DNA of 64,000 nt from Desertivibrio insolitus. Its GTDB lineage: Bacteria > Actinomycetota > Actinomycetes > Actinomycetales > Microbacteriaceae. This document shows, piece by piece, positions 1 to 9,438 of the stretch. The stretch covers positions 210,001-274,000 of the forward strand of contig NZ_JAFIQW010000003.1 in the NCBI RefSeq assembly GCF_017355965.1, written 5' to 3'. The notes below the pieces were generated by a model. It did no database searches. It saw only the letters and a list, made by a program, of their open reading frames with translations, and had not been told where the DNA came from. The position numbers and the translations under genes were made by a program. Within the stretch, counting starts at the first letter, position 1. Each line of letters begins with the position of its first letter.

Positions 1-1
1 G

Positions 2-2131
2 GTGTTCGAGCTGCACGAGAACGAGCAGCTGTTCGCCCGCGAGGAGCAGCGCTACCGGGCATCCGTCGAGGCTCTGGATGACTCGGTGCCGCCCTCGCAC
101 CGCACGGCCGACCGCTTCGCCGCGGTGACGCGCCCGACCCTCGGCCACTTCGAGAACACCCCCGACACGGACCCCGCCGTCGCCGAGAACCGCGAGTGGG
201 GCGCGGCGATCCTCGCCCGGGTGCCGTCGTCGCGGCTCGGCGTCGACACCGTGGCGGCCGCGCGGATCACCGAGGAGCGCGCGCTCGACGAGATCCTTCG
301 CGCCGCGGCATCCGCCGCCCCGGCCTGGGCCGCGCTGCCCGCCGCCGAGCGCGCGGCCGTGCTGCACCGCGCCGGCGAGGTGCTCGAGTCGCGCCGGGCG
401 GAGCTGCTCGAGGTGATGGCCGCGGAGGCGGGCAAGACGCTCGACCAGGGCGACCCCGAGGTGAGCGAGGCGATCGACTTCGCGCACTTCTACGCGGATG
501 CCGCGCTGGAGCTCGACCGCGTCGACGGCGCGCGCTTCACGCCCGCGACGCTCACGCTCGTCACTCCCCCGTGGAACTTCCCCGTCGCGATCCCCGCGGG
601 CGGCGTGCTCGCGGCGCTCGCGACCGGCTCCTCGGTCGTGTTCAAGCCCGCGGCCCTCGCCGAGCGCTGCGGCGCCCTCGTCGCCGAGGCGCTGTGGGAG
701 GCGGGCGTGCCCCGCGACGTGCTCGCTCTCGTGCAGGTCGACGAGCAGCAACTCGGTCGGCAGCTCATCGCGCACGAGCTCGTCGACCGCGTCATCCTCA
801 CCGGCGCGTACGAGACAGCCGAGCTGTTCCGCTCGTTCCGGCACGACCTGCCACTGCTCGCGGAGACGAGCGGGAAGAACGCGATCATCGTGACCCCGAG
901 CGCCGACCTCGACCTCGCCGTCAAGGACGTCGTGACGAGCGCCTTCGGGCACGCCGGGCAGAAGTGCTCGGCGTCGTCCCTCGTCGTGCTCGTCGGGTCG
1001 GTGGCGAAGTCGCGCCGCTTCCGCAACCAGCTGCTCGACGCCGTCGCCTCGCTGGAGGTCGGCCCCGCGAGCGACGCCGGCACCAAGATGGGCCCGCTGA
1101 TCGAGCCCGCGCAGGGCAAGCTGCTCGAGGGGCTGACCACCCTCGGCGAGGGCGAGCGCTGGGTGCTGAAGCCGAAGAAGCTCGACGCCGCGGGTCGGCT
1201 GTGGAGCCCCGGCATTCGTGCCGGCGTGCGCCGCGGCTCGGCGTTCCACCGCACGGAGTACTTCGGGCCGATCCTCGGCGTGATGACCGCCGACACGCTC
1301 GACGAGGCGATCGCGATCGTGAACGAGGTCGACTACGGCCTGACCTCCGGGCTGCACTCGCTCGACGCCGGCGAGCTCGTCACCTGGCTCTCGACCGTGC
1401 AGGCGGGCAACCTCTACGTCAACCGCGGCATCACCGGGGCGATCGTGCGGCGTCAGCCGTTCGGCGGCTGGAAGAAGTCGGCGGTCGGCCCCGGTGCGAA
1501 GGCGGGCGGGCCGAACTACCTCGTCGGCCTGGGTTCGTGGTCGCGCAGTGAGGCATCCCTCTCCGCGCCGGTCCCCGATCAGGTGGCGCGGCTGCTGCGC
1601 GCCGCCGGTGCGGGTGAGTCGCTGACCCGGGCGGCAGGCAGCGACGCCGCCGCGCTCGGGTCACACTTCGCCCCGACGGATGTCTCGGGGCTCGCCTCCG
1701 AGCGCAACGTGTTCCGCTACCTGCCGGTCGACGCGCCCGTGGTCGTGCGGCTCGCCGAAGGCGGCACGGTCGACGAGCTCGCCCGGGTGCTGCTAGCCGC
1801 GACCGCGGCCGGCGCGCCGGTGAGCGTGAGCTCGGCCCTGCCGCTGCCTCCTGCCCTCGCGGCGGAGCTGCCGGTGCCGATCGCGGTCGAAGACGACGCC
1901 GCCTGGCTCTCCCGGATCGCGGATGCCGCCCCGCACCGCATCCGCCTCATCGGTGCCCCCGCCTCGACCGTGACCGCGGCCACCGGTGGCCGCCCGGACA
2001 TCGCGGTGTGGGCCGGCGAGGTCACCGAGTCGGGCCGGCTCGAACTGCTGCCGTTCCTGCGCGAGCAGGCGGTCAGCGTGACGGCGCACCGCTTCGGCAC
2101 GCCCAACCACCTCTCCGAGGGAGTGCTCTGA
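2..2131 (+). CDS. putA: Bifunctional proline/P5C dehydrogenase PutA, C-terminal part (5' cut by window edge)
   Basis: This is the L-glutamate gamma-semialdehyde (P5C) dehydrogenase half of a PutA-type enzyme, the second step of proline to glutamate, using NAD+. The aldehyde dehydrogenase landmarks are in order: the VTPPWNFPVAIPAGG cofactor motif, the FKPA lysine, the ETSGKN glutamate near residue 288 and the catalytic cysteine in HAGQKCSAS near residue 322. About 190 residues follow the catalytic domain and resemble the extra C-terminal domain of longer PutA proteins. The frame is open at base 2, and the first 60 residues look like the linker after the proline dehydrogenase domain. The true start is therefore upstream of the window, and the GTG at base 2 is probably internal. 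It converges on the response regulator with a 10-bp gap. Confidence 0.9.
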   Translation: MFELHENEQLFAREEQRYRASVEALDDSVPPSHRTADRFAAVTRPTLGHFENTPDTDPAVAENREWGAAILARVPSSRLGVDTVAAARITEERALDEILRAAASAAPAWAALPAAERAAVLHRAGEVLESRRAELLEVMAAEAGKTLDQGDPEVSEAIDFAHFYADAALELDRVDGARFTPATLTLVTPPWNFPVAIPAGGVLAALATGSSVVFKPAALAERCGALVAEALWEAGVPRDVLALVQVDEQQLGRQLIAHELVDRVILTGAYETAELFRSFRHDLPLLAETSGKNAIIVTPSADLDLAVKDVVTSAFGHAGQKCSASSLVVLVGSVAKSRRFRNQLLDAVASLEVGPASDAGTKMGPLIEPAQGKLLEGLTTLGEGERWVLKPKKLDAAGRLWSPGIRAGVRRGSAFHRTEYFGPILGVMTADTLDEAIAIVNEVDYGLTSGLHSLDAGELVTWLSTVQAGNLYVNRGITGAIVRRQPFGGWKKSAVGPGAKAGGPNYLVGLGSWSRSEASLSAPVPDQVARLLRAAGAGESLTRAAGSDAAALGSHFAPTDVSGLASERNVFRYLPVDAPVVVRLAEGGTVDELARVLLAATAAGAPVSVSSALPLPPALAAELPVPIAVEDDAAWLSRIADAAPHRIRLIGAPASTVTAATGGRPDIAVWAGEVTESGRLELLPFLREQAVSVTAHRFGTPNHLSEGVL

Positions 2132-2141
2132 CGCTCCCGCG

Positions 2142-2786
2142 CTAGCTGCCGAGGCCCGCCTGACGCGCCCGCACGGCCGCCTGCGCCCGGTCGGCGACCT
2201 GCAGCTTGGCGAAGATGCTGGTCAGGTGGTTCTTGACCGTCTTCATGCTCAGGAAGAGCTTCGCGGCGATGTCGGCGTTGCTCAGCCCGTCGGCGAGCAG
2301 GTCGAGGATCTCGCGCTCGCGGGCGGTGAGGTCGGAGAACGGCGTCGGCGACGGGCCGGCCGTCAGGAAGCGGCTGATCCGACTGGCGACGCCCGGCCCG
2401 TAGACCGCCTCGCCGCGGGCGACCGCGCGCACCGCACCCAGGAAGTCGCCGCCGTCGCTGCCCTTGAGCACGTAGCCGCGGGCACCGGCGCGCAGCGCGG
2501 CGAACACCGAGGCGTCGTCCTCGCTCATCGTCAGCACGAGCACGCCCATGTCGGGGCGGGCGTCGATGATCGCCCTGGTCGCCTCGATGCCGCCCGCGCC
2601 GGGCATCGCGAGGTCCATCACGACGACGTCGGGCTCGAGCTCGAGGGCGAGCTCCACGGCCCGCTCCCCCGTCTCGGCCTCGCCCACCACCTCGGCGGCG
2701 CCGACCTCCTCGAGCAGACTGCGCAGCCCGTGGCGCAGCAGGGGGTGGTCGTCGGCGAGCACGACTCGCAGCGGCGTCTCGGTCAC
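2142..2786 (-). CDS. NarL/LuxR-family response regulator
   Basis: A 214-residue two-component response regulator. The N-terminal receiver domain has the acidic pocket ADD (11-13), the phospho-acceptor Asp58 in VVMDLAMPG and a conserved Lys near 107. The C-terminal LuxR-type helix-turn-helix (about 150-210) carries [18 protein letters not shown] and [14 protein letters not shown]. It starts with GTG, which overlaps the stop of the upstream sensor kinase by 4 bp (GTGA), so the two are translationally coupled and almost certainly cognate. The stimulus and targets cannot be read from the sequence. Confidence 0.93.
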   Translation of the reverse strand: MTETPLRVVLADDHPLLRHGLRSLLEEVGAAEVVGEAETGERAVELALELEPDVVVMDLAMPGAGGIEATRAIIDARPDMGVLVLTMSEDDASVFAALRAGARGYVLKGSDGGDFLGAVRAVARGEAVYGPGVASRISRFLTAGPSPTPFSDLTAREREILDLLADGLSNADIAAKLFLSMKTVKNHLTSIFAKLQVADRAQAAVRARQAGLGS

Positions 2787-4732
2787 AACGGCAGCACCGC
2801 CTCCACGATGGTCCCTCCCGCGGCCGAGGCCTCTCGCCGCAGGCTGCCGCCGAGCTCGGCGGCGCGCTCCCTCATGCTGCCACTGCCGACGCCCTCGGTC
2901 ACCGCGGCGGGCACGCCGACGCCGTCGTCGGTCACGGTGACGACGAGCGCGTGCGGCTCGCGTTCGACGCGGACGGCGATGGCGGATGCCCCGGAGTGCT
3001 TGAGCGCGTTGCCGAGGGCCTCCTGCGCGATCCTGTAGGCGGCGACCTCGACCGCGGCGGGCAGGTGCTGCAGCGCCTCCCGGTCGCCCTCGACGACGAT
3101 CTGGGCGCCGGATGCCGCGAGCGCGAGATCCTCGAGTGCGCCGAGCAGCCCGAGCTCGTCGAGCGACGCGGGGCGGAGGTCGTGCACAATGCGCCGGACG
3201 TCGGCGACGAGCGAGCGGGTGAGCTGACGCACGCCGTCGAGGCCGACGTCGCGACCGGCCTTCGCCTGCGCGACGTCGAGTCCGAGGCCGATCGCCGCGA
3301 GCCCCGGCCCCAGCCCGTCGTGCAGTTCGCGGCGCAGCAGGCGCCGCTCCTCCTCCCGCGCGACGACGAGCTGCTCGCGCGATTGCTGCACCTCGTGGCC
3401 GAGTCGCACGGCGGCGAGCGCGACCCCGAGCTGCCGGGCGAGCTCGTCGAGCACCGCGAGGTCCCCCGCGGAGAGCTGCTCGCCCGCGGACCGCGGCGCC
3501 ACCCGCAGCGTGCCCTCGGCACGGCCGGCCGCGGTGAGCGGAAGTTCGTGCGCCCGGGCGGGCACGGCGCCTGCCCGGGAAAGCACGCGGCCGGAGGCAT
3601 CCGCGATCTCGACCCCGGGCAGCCGCAGCGTCGCGGCGAGCGCGTGCGCGGCGTCGTCGACCAGGCGCCCCGCGTCGGCGCTCGCCTCGAGCCGCCGGCC
3701 GAAATCCGACAGAGCCCGCGCCGGGTCACCCCTGCTGCCGAAGAGCAGGCGTGCGACCGCCCGCTGCACCGCATCGCGCAGCGGCGCGAACGTCACGGCG
3801 ACGATCGCGGTGCCGACGAGCTGCACGACGACGTCGGTCTGCCGGCCGAGCAGGGCGTGCAGCGTCGTGACGACGAGCAGGTAGAGCGCGAGCAGCACGA
3901 CGCCGACGACGGCGTAGACGACGGTGCGCCGCAGGTAGATCTCGATCTCGAACAGGCGGTAGCGGAACATCGACAGCGCGACCGCGATCGGCACGAGGGG
4001 CAGGGCGGTGGAGAGCAGCGCGATGCCGAGCGGCGACAGCGGCGGCAGCAGCGCGTCGGCGACGACCGCGAGGGCCAGGATGCCGACCGCCGCGAGCACC
4101 GGCACGAGTTGCCGCCGCTCGTTGCCGCGCGGACGACGCAGGCGCACCGACAGCGCGGCGACCGCCGCCACGGCGAGCGCGACCACGAGCACCCCGAACG
4201 CAGGTGCGATCACCGCGTCGGTGGACAGGAACCCGACCGGGTTCGGCGAGACCCGGCCCCACACCCAGAGCTCGTCGCGGAACATCAACATGACCTGCAC
4301 GACCACGAGCAGCGCGACGAGCACCCGGAGCACGGGGCGCCAGCGCGGCGACGGCAGGCGGCCGTCGGGTACGAGCACCGGCAGCAGGAGCAGCGGACCG
4401 AAGCCGAGGAAGAACACCCAGTTGCTGACCCACGCGGCGAGCGCGGCGAGCGGCCAGCCCTCCTCCGCTCCGAGCAGGGCGTAGCCGCCCGTGAACGCCT
4501 GCAGCGCGAGCCCGGCGCCGCTCAGGCAGAACAGCCAGCCGACGGGGTTGCGGGGGCGGTGCGACGCGATCATCGCGCCGACGAGCGGGTAGCTGACCCC
4601 GACCACCGCGTCGAGCACGAGGTAGCCCGTCTCGGCCGCGCCGGCCGCGACGGCGAAGAGGCAACCGAGCAGCACGAGCACCGCCGTCGTCGCGGGGATC
4701 AGCCACGGCAGGCGGGTCGTCGCGCGGGTCAT
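2783..4732 (-). CDS. NarL-type sensor histidine kinase with multi-pass N-terminus
   Basis: A membrane histidine kinase of the HisKA_3 family. Roughly nine or ten hydrophobic segments fill the first 330 residues, followed by a GAF-like region, the dimerisation/phospho-acceptor helix with [20 protein letters not shown] (His near 471) and a C-terminal HATPase domain (NALKHSG N-box, DDGVGVP G1 box). I placed the start at the internal ATG of [10 protein letters not shown], preceded by AGGA, rather than 19 codons upstream, where the added residues are Pro-rich and unlike an N-terminal membrane anchor. The gene is coupled to the downstream response regulator. It may sense a membrane or small-molecule signal, but there is no recognisable ligand domain. 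Confidence 0.9.
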   Translation of the reverse strand: MTRATTRLPWLIPATTAVLVLLGCLFAVAAGAAETGYLVLDAVVGVSYPLVGAMIASHRPRNPVGWLFCLSGAGLALQAFTGGYALLGAEEGWPLAALAAWVSNWVFFLGFGPLLLLPVLVPDGRLPSPRWRPVLRVLVALLVVVQVMLMFRDELWVWGRVSPNPVGFLSTDAVIAPAFGVLVVALAVAAVAALSVRLRRPRGNERRQLVPVLAAVGILALAVVADALLPPLSPLGIALLSTALPLVPIAVALSMFRYRLFEIEIYLRRTVVYAVVGVVLLALYLLVVTTLHALLGRQTDVVVQLVGTAIVAVTFAPLRDAVQRAVARLLFGSRGDPARALSDFGRRLEASADAGRLVDDAAHALAATLRLPGVEIADASGRVLSRAGAVPARAHELPLTAAGRAEGTLRVAPRSAGEQLSAGDLAVLDELARQLGVALAAVRLGHEVQQSREQLVVAREEERRLLRRELHDGLGPGLAAIGLGLDVAQAKAGRDVGLDGVRQLTRSLVADVRRIVHDLRPASLDELGLLGALEDLALAASGAQIVVEGDREALQHLPAAVEVAAYRIAQEALGNALKHSGASAIAVRVEREPHALVVTVTDDGVGVPAAVTEGVGSGSMRERAAELGGSLRREASAAGGTIVEAVLPL

Positions 4733-4769
4733 GGCCACATCCTGAGGCCTGCTCGCCTCCACCGGAATA

Positions 4770-4798
4770 GGACCAGGGTCCGGAATCACCCGGGACCC
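4770..4798. promoter_or_regulatory. Inverted repeats between divergent kinase and CPBP genes
   Basis: GGACC, then GGGTCC (4776-4781) and GGGACCC (4792-4798) form overlapping dyads in the 156-bp gap between the divergent sensor kinase and the CPBP-family gene. This could be an operator for the adjacent response regulator or simply a hairpin. I see no convincing -35/-10 pair beside it. Confidence 0.3.
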
Positions 4799-4888
4799 CT
4801 TTCGGTCGCGGTCCCGGTCGGCGGTCGAGCCCGGAAGGGGACCAGCGCCCGAGGCATCCGGGTCCGTCCGCTCGGTGGACTCGTCGGC

Positions 4889-5776
4889 ATGACAACCTCA
4901 CTCGACACCACCTCCTCCCCCGTCACCGCCGCACCCCGGCTGCGCCCCAAGGCCCAGTTCGCGGTGTTCGGCCTCACGCTCGCCGCGATCGTGCTGCCGG
5001 CCGTCGCCTACGCCCGCAGTCAGGGCGTCGACATGGCGCACCTCGACCAGGCGCCGGTCGGCGCGCAGCTCGCCCTGTTCGGGCAGTCGCTCGCCCCCGG
5101 CATCGCCGCCCTCGTCACCTGGCTCGCCGGCGGCGGCCGCCTCGACTGGGGCTTCCGCCGCGTCCCCTGGCGCCGCCTCGGCGCCGCGTGGCTCGTCGGC
5201 GTCGTCGCGTCGCTCCTCGGCTTCGCGGTCGTGTGGGCGACCGGTCTCGCCCGCTTCGACGCCGCGGCGCTCGGCGCGGGCGGGATGCCGCCGGCGCTCA
5301 CCGTCGCGCTCGGGCTCGTGCTCGGCGTCGTGCCGTTCATGGTGCTCGCACTGTTCGAGCAGCTGGGCTGGAGCTCGTTCCTGGCCGTGCGGGTCGCGCA
5401 GCGCCGGTCGCGCGTAGCGACCTCCGTGATCGTCGGGCTCGCCTGGGCCGCGTTCCACGTGCCGATGATGCTGTTCGTGCCGGGCGCGGTCGCCGACTCC
5501 ACCCCCGTCGCCTGGGCGGTCACGATGTTCGCCGTCTCGTGCGTCGCGCTCGCCTTCCCCCTCGTGCACCTGCGGCTCCGCACCCGCAGCATCTGGCCGG
5601 TGCTCGTGATGCACGCCGCGCTCAACGCGTCGCTCTACCTCGTGGCGGAGCCCGCGACCGTGTTCTCGGACTCGGCGCACCTGTGGGCCGGGGAGGGCGG
5701 CGTCGTCACGACGCTGTGCACCGTGGTCGGCGTTCTCGTGACGGCGCCGCTGTGGCGCTCGTCGAAGACCTACTGA
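4889..5776 (+). CDS. CPBP-family intramembrane protein with degenerate first motif
   Basis: A 295-residue polytopic membrane protein of the CPBP (CAAX protease and bacteriocin-processing) superfamily. The second and third motifs are intact: FHVPM carries the conserved His and MHAALNASL carries the His/Asn pair. The first motif, normally EExxxR as in EELGWRGFL, reads EQLGWSSFL, so the second Glu and the Arg are missing. This could make it a non-catalytic relative, though the first Glu is kept. The frame is open far upstream, but ATG at 4889 is the start because everything before it is antisense to the kinase. A strong terminator follows the stop. Confidence 0.8.
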   Translation: MTTSLDTTSSPVTAAPRLRPKAQFAVFGLTLAAIVLPAVAYARSQGVDMAHLDQAPVGAQLALFGQSLAPGIAALVTWLAGGGRLDWGFRRVPWRRLGAAWLVGVVASLLGFAVVWATGLARFDAAALGAGGMPPALTVALGLVLGVVPFMVLALFEQLGWSSFLAVRVAQRRSRVATSVIVGLAWAAFHVPMMLFVPGAVADSTPVAWAVTMFAVSCVALAFPLVHLRLRTRSIWPVLVMHAALNASLYLVAEPATVFSDSAHLWAGEGGVVTTLCTVVGVLVTAPLWRSSKTY

Positions 5777-5789
5777 ATTTCCGACCCTC

Positions 5790-5818
5790 GGGCGGGGCGG
5801 GCACTGTCCGCCCCGCCC
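5790..5818 (+). terminator. Intrinsic terminator after the CPBP gene
   Basis: A perfect 11-bp GC stem (GGGCGGGGCGG / CCGCCCCGCCC) with a 7-base loop, followed by TTTCC, 14 bp after the stop codon. Confidence 0.8.
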
Positions 5819-5900
5819 TTTCCGTGTTGCGACAGCCCTGGGCGGCGCAGGGGTAGAGGTGCATTGACGCCGTGCCGCAGGCAGGAGGAACCTGGGCGAG

Positions 5901-7439
5901 GTGGACGCGGATGTGCTCATCGTCGGCGCCGGCCCGACGGGACTCGCGCTCGCGCTCGAGCTGCGCCGGCAGGGCATCCCGTTCCGGATCCTCGACCGCG
6001 CCCCCGACGCCGTGCACGAGTCGCGCGCCCTCGCGATCCAGGCCCGCACCCTCGAGGTGCTCGACCGCCTCGGCGTCGCCGACGAGCTCGTCGCGGCCGG
6101 CAGCACCGCGACGACGCTCGTGATGCACGCCGGCGGGCACGACCGGTCGCTCACGCTGTTCGAGCCCTCCGTCGCCGACACCCGCTACCCGTTCCTGCTC
6201 TTCCTCTCGCAGGCCGAGACCGAGCGCATCCTCACCGCCCGCCTCGCGGCCGAGGGCGTCGAGGTCGAGCGCGGCGTCGAGCTCGTCGAGCTGCGGCAGG
6301 GGGCGGACGAGACCACGTGCACGGTGCGCACCGGGACGGGCGAGCGTGACATCCGGGCCCGCTACGTCGTCGGCTGCGACGGCGCGCACAGCGCCGTGCG
6401 GCACGCGCTGGGGATCGGGTTCGCGGGCGCCGCAATACCGCGGGCGTTCCTGCTCGCGGATGTCGAGGCGGAGGGCGTCGACCGCGGGCGCCTGCACTTC
6501 TTCGTCGGCGCCGCCGGACCCCTGGTGCTCTTCCCGCTCGGGTCGCCCGCCTCGTTCCGCCTGATCGTGGGCGCGCCCCGCGGCATGACCGAGCAGCAGG
6601 TCACGCTCGAGCGGCTGCAGGCGGTCGTCGACCGCTACCCGCGCGCGCGACTGCGGTTGCACGACCCGGTCTGGCTGACGATGTTCACGGTGCACAGCCG
6701 CACCGCGCAGCGGTTCCGGGTGCGCCGGGTCTTCCTCGCGGGCGACGCGGCGCACATCCACAGCCCCGCGGGCGGGCAGGGCATGAACACCGGCATCCAG
6801 GACGCCGTGAACCTCGGCTGGAAGCTCGCGCTCGTCTGCAACCGCCAGGCGGGCGAGCCGCTGCTCGACACGTACGAGGAGGAGCGGATGCCGGTGGCCC
6901 GGGCCGTCGTCGCCGCGACCCATCGCGCGTTCGCCCTCGCGACCTCGCGGAGTCCGCTCCTGCGGGTCGTGCGCCCCCGCGTCGCGGGGCTCGCGGTCGC
7001 GACGCTGCGGCGGTCGGCGCCGCTACGCCGACGGGCGTTCCGCATGATCGGCGAGCTCGACGTGCGCTACCGCCGCCGCGCGCTCACGCGAGAGGGGCAG
7101 CCGCGGCTGAAGCGCGGCCCGCGCGCCGGCGACCGGCTGCCGGATGCCCCGCTGCGCGACGGCACGCTGCAGCGCGCCCTTCCGGCGACGGCGTTCGCGA
7201 TCGTGCTCGCCGGGCCACCGGGCAGCTGGCCGCAGGACGGCATCGCCCACGAGTGGGGCTCGCTGCTCGAGACCGTGCACGTCGACGAGGTGCGCGACCC
7301 GGCGGCGCACCACCGCCTGGGGCTCCGCCGCGGAGACGTCGCCCACTGGGTCATCCGGCCCGACGGCTACATCGGGTACCGCGCCGGCGGCGACGACGTC
7401 ACCGGGGCGCTCGCCTACCTGCGGTCGGCGCTCCGCTGA
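5901..7439 (+). CDS. FAD-dependent monooxygenase (PheA/TfdB, FAD_binding_3 family)
   Basis: A 512-residue flavoprotein aromatic hydroxylase of the PHBH-like class A group. The N-terminal dinucleotide fold is GAGPTGLALALEL, the middle has the DG motif VGCDGAHSAVR, and the second FAD site is GDAAHIHSPAGGQGMNTGIQD. A C-terminal thioredoxin-like domain is suggested by the segment after about 390. These enzymes hydroxylate phenolics or polyketide-like aromatics with NAD(P)H and O2; the substrate is not deducible here. The start is GTG with AGGAGG 13 bp upstream, a rather long spacing. It ends directly against the convergent glutaredoxin-like gene. Confidence 0.88.
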   Translation: MDADVLIVGAGPTGLALALELRRQGIPFRILDRAPDAVHESRALAIQARTLEVLDRLGVADELVAAGSTATTLVMHAGGHDRSLTLFEPSVADTRYPFLLFLSQAETERILTARLAAEGVEVERGVELVELRQGADETTCTVRTGTGERDIRARYVVGCDGAHSAVRHALGIGFAGAAIPRAFLLADVEAEGVDRGRLHFFVGAAGPLVLFPLGSPASFRLIVGAPRGMTEQQVTLERLQAVVDRYPRARLRLHDPVWLTMFTVHSRTAQRFRVRRVFLAGDAAHIHSPAGGQGMNTGIQDAVNLGWKLALVCNRQAGEPLLDTYEEERMPVARAVVAATHRAFALATSRSPLLRVVRPRVAGLAVATLRRSAPLRRRAFRMIGELDVRYRRRALTREGQPRLKRGPRAGDRLPDAPLRDGTLQRALPATAFAIVLAGPPGSWPQDGIAHEWGSLLETVHVDEVRDPAAHHRLGLRRGDVAHWVIRPDGYIGYRAGGDDVTGALAYLRSALR

Positions 7440-7691
7440 CTAGCGCAGGGCGCCGAGCTGCTCGAGCTTCTCCCGCAGCTGCGGGTCGGTCGGCTCGACC
7501 TGGTGGCTGCCGTCGGGGAAGACGATCACGGGGATGTTCGTGCGGCCGCTGATGGCGTGCGCCTTGTCGGCGGCGTCAGGCTCGGCGACGAGGTCGACGT
7601 AGGCGTAGTCCACGCCGAGGCCGTCGAGCAGCTTCTTCGAGCGGCGGCAGTCGCCGCACCAGTCGGCTCCGTACATCGTGATGTCAGACAC
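7440..7691 (-). CDS. Glutaredoxin-like protein (possible mycoredoxin)
   Basis: An 83-residue glutaredoxin-fold protein: beta strand ITMYGADWCGDCRRSKKLL with the redox pair CGDC (Cys12, Cys15), the cis-Pro segment TNIPVIVFPDG, and a GLGVDYAYVDL strand. In actinobacteria such proteins typically use mycothiol (mycoredoxin-1), but the active site differs from the canonical CPYC, so this could be a NrdH-like or uncharacterised member. The frame continues upstream, but residues before VSDITMYG look random, so GTG at 7691 is taken as the start. Its stop abuts the monooxygenase stop on the other strand. Confidence 0.82.
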   Translation of the reverse strand: MSDITMYGADWCGDCRRSKKLLDGLGVDYAYVDLVAEPDAADKAHAISGRTNIPVIVFPDGSHQVEPTDPQLREKLEQLGALR

Positions 7692-7753
7692 GAGCGTCGA
7701 GCCTAGACGGATGCCTCGCGGCGCCGCTGGCCGCGGTCGATCGCCCTGCGCGA

Positions 7754-8281
7754 TCAGCGCTCGCGCACGTCCCAGAGGTGGTGCACCGGGTCGTGCGCCG
7801 CGTAGCGGGCGAGGGTCGTCACTGTGAAGTCGGAGCCGTCCGAGCGGTGGCCGCTCCGCCCCCAGGCATCCGCGGGCACGGTCTCGAGCCGCTGCGCGAA
7901 GCGCTCCCCCGCGTCCTGCAGCTCGCGCGCGACGGTCGCCGGGTCCTGCTCGGCGTAGCGCTCCTCGAGCGCCGTCGCGTCCTGGTCCCAGTTCTCGAAC
8001 TCGGGGTCGTCGGCGTCGAGCATGAGCTGCACGCGCCGCGTCATCACCCGGAAGACGTCGCGCACGTGGGCGCCGTACTCGAGGGGCGACCACGTGCTGT
8101 CATCCGGTCGCTCGCGCACGTCGGCGCGCCCGAGCACGGCGGGCCAGGCCGCGGCGTTCTCTCGCATGAGCCGGGCGACCTCGTCACCGTCGAGGCGGGA
8201 GGCGTCGAATCCGCACTCGGGGCAGGCGCGCTCGAGCACCCAGGTCCAGTTCTTCGTGTCGGGCGTGATCGGCATGGCCAC
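7754..8281 (-). CDS. DinB-like four-helix-bundle protein
   Basis: A 175-residue protein of the DinB/YfiT-like (maleylpyruvate-isomerase-like) superfamily. The SPLEYGAHVRDVFRVMTRRV helix and the C-terminal RYAAHDPVHHLWDV segment supply the His residues that usually bind a metal in this fold, and CPECGF near the N-terminus adds a Cys pair. Many actinobacterial members are mycothiol-dependent transferases; the substrate is unknown. Two ATG codons lie close together (codons 1 and 3), and the choice hardly alters the product. Confidence 0.8.
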   Translation of the reverse strand: MAMPITPDTKNWTWVLERACPECGFDASRLDGDEVARLMRENAAAWPAVLGRADVRERPDDSTWSPLEYGAHVRDVFRVMTRRVQLMLDADDPEFENWDQDATALEERYAEQDPATVARELQDAGERFAQRLETVPADAWGRSGHRSDGSDFTVTTLARYAAHDPVHHLWDVRER

Positions 8282-8356
8282 ATGCTGGCAGAGCGACCGC
8301 GGCGCGTCCGCGGCGGAAGGGCCACCGTTCCGTCGGATTCCTGCCGTTCGCCCGAG

Positions 8357-9217
8357 TCAGTCGCCGAGCGAGGTCGCCGCGAAGATGCGCCCCGCGTCGA
8401 TGTCCACGGCGAGGGTGTCGCCGTTCTCGGCGTACGCGGCGAACCGCACGTTGTCCGCAGAGCCCTCCGGCACGCACAGCACCGAGTTCTCGACGCGCTC
8501 GTAGACCGCGATGAAGCAGAGGCGGTAGCCGAGCTCGTCCTCGGCGATGAAGACCCGCCACGGCGACCGCATCGTCTCCGAGGGGTAGAACGCGTCGACG
8601 ATGATGCGGCTGGACTGCTGCACCACCCGCGCGGTCACCGACGTGGGCAGCCGGTCGCGGTCCTCCTGCTCCCGCTCGCGCACCTGCTCGAGGGTGTTCG
8701 CGTAGGGGTCGGCGTTCGCGAGGGGGTCGCCCGCCGTGGTCTCGGCGAGCCTGCCGCCGGCCCAGAACACCCCGGCGCCCAGCACGAACGCGACGACCGC
8801 GACGCCCGCGAGCAGCAGTCGGCCGCGGAGCACGGACGCCGTGGCGCGCTCCTCCCCCGGCTGTGTTCTCTCGCGGCCCTGTGCTCGCTCGCCCGCAGCC
8901 TCCTGGGGGCGGACATCGCCGCGCCCCGCGCCGTCGCCGCCCGAGTCGGGTGTGCGGACGGCCCGCAGCGCGGCCTCGACGGCCTCGTCCTCCTCCTGCA
9001 AACGACGCTCGAAAGCTGCGAGTTCGCTGGGATCTCCGTCGCGGGAGAACGCCCGTTCGCGCAGCATCCGGCGCCGCCGCTCGATCTCCGGATCCGGGCG
9101 GAAACGTCGCTCGAGCACCTTCAGCGGGTCGCCGGAGCCGCGGTAAACCGCGCGAAACAACGACAGCGCGGCGTCATCCGCGCCCAATCGTTCGTACTCG
9201 GCCTCGTCGCCCGTCAC
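8357..9217 (-). CDS. Hypothetical single-pass membrane protein
   Basis: I do not recognise this family. The product has a charged, helical cytoplasmic N-terminal region of about 125 residues (ERRRRMLRERAF, FERRLQEEDEAVEAALRAV), one membrane segment (LLLAGVAVVAFVLGAGVFWAGG), and an extracytoplasmic C-terminal domain of about 120 residues (MRSPWRVFIAEDELGYRLCFIAVYE). An ATG lies three codons upstream, but GAGAAGGG directly abuts it, whereas GTG at 9217 has that ribosome site at a normal 9-bp spacing; I chose the GTG. It is divergent from the DUF4383 gene over a 221-bp gap. Confidence 0.7.
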   Translation of the reverse strand: MTGDEAEYERLGADDAALSLFRAVYRGSGDPLKVLERRFRPDPEIERRRRMLRERAFSRDGDPSELAAFERRLQEEDEAVEAALRAVRTPDSGGDGAGRGDVRPQEAAGERAQGRERTQPGEERATASVLRGRLLLAGVAVVAFVLGAGVFWAGGRLAETTAGDPLANADPYANTLEQVREREQEDRDRLPTSVTARVVQQSSRIIVDAFYPSETMRSPWRVFIAEDELGYRLCFIAVYERVENSVLCVPEGSADNVRFAAYAENGDTLAVDIDAGRIFAATSLGD

Positions 9218-9438
9218 GTGGTGCATCCCTTCTCACGAAGGTCTAACACTCCGGTCCGCGAGGAAGTTTGGACTTGACATCGAGGGTTTCCCTAGTTTGT
9301 CTAGCAACAGACGTACAACTCGCGACTCGGTTATGTGCAGCACGCACTCAGAAATGACCAAACCGCAGGAACGAGGGGTACGAACTTGAGATGTGCGGCT
9401 ACTTCGGTCGCAACTCAACTGCATTAGGAGGCAATGGA
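9218..9438. promoter_or_regulatory. Divergent promoter region upstream of DUF4383 gene
   Basis: A relatively AT-rich 221-bp gap between divergent genes. A TTGACA box sits at 9274-9279 on the plus strand, but no clear -10 lies at 16-18 bp, so the promoter is tentative. A strong ribosome binding site (AGGAGG, 9426-9431) lies 7 bp before the ATG at 9439 and decides that start over an upstream in-frame ATG. Confidence 0.4.

Noticed and set aside
2951-4888. A long upstream extension of the CPBP frame
   Set aside because: The added 646 residues are antisense to the sensor kinase; the ATG at 4889 gives a normal CPBP length.
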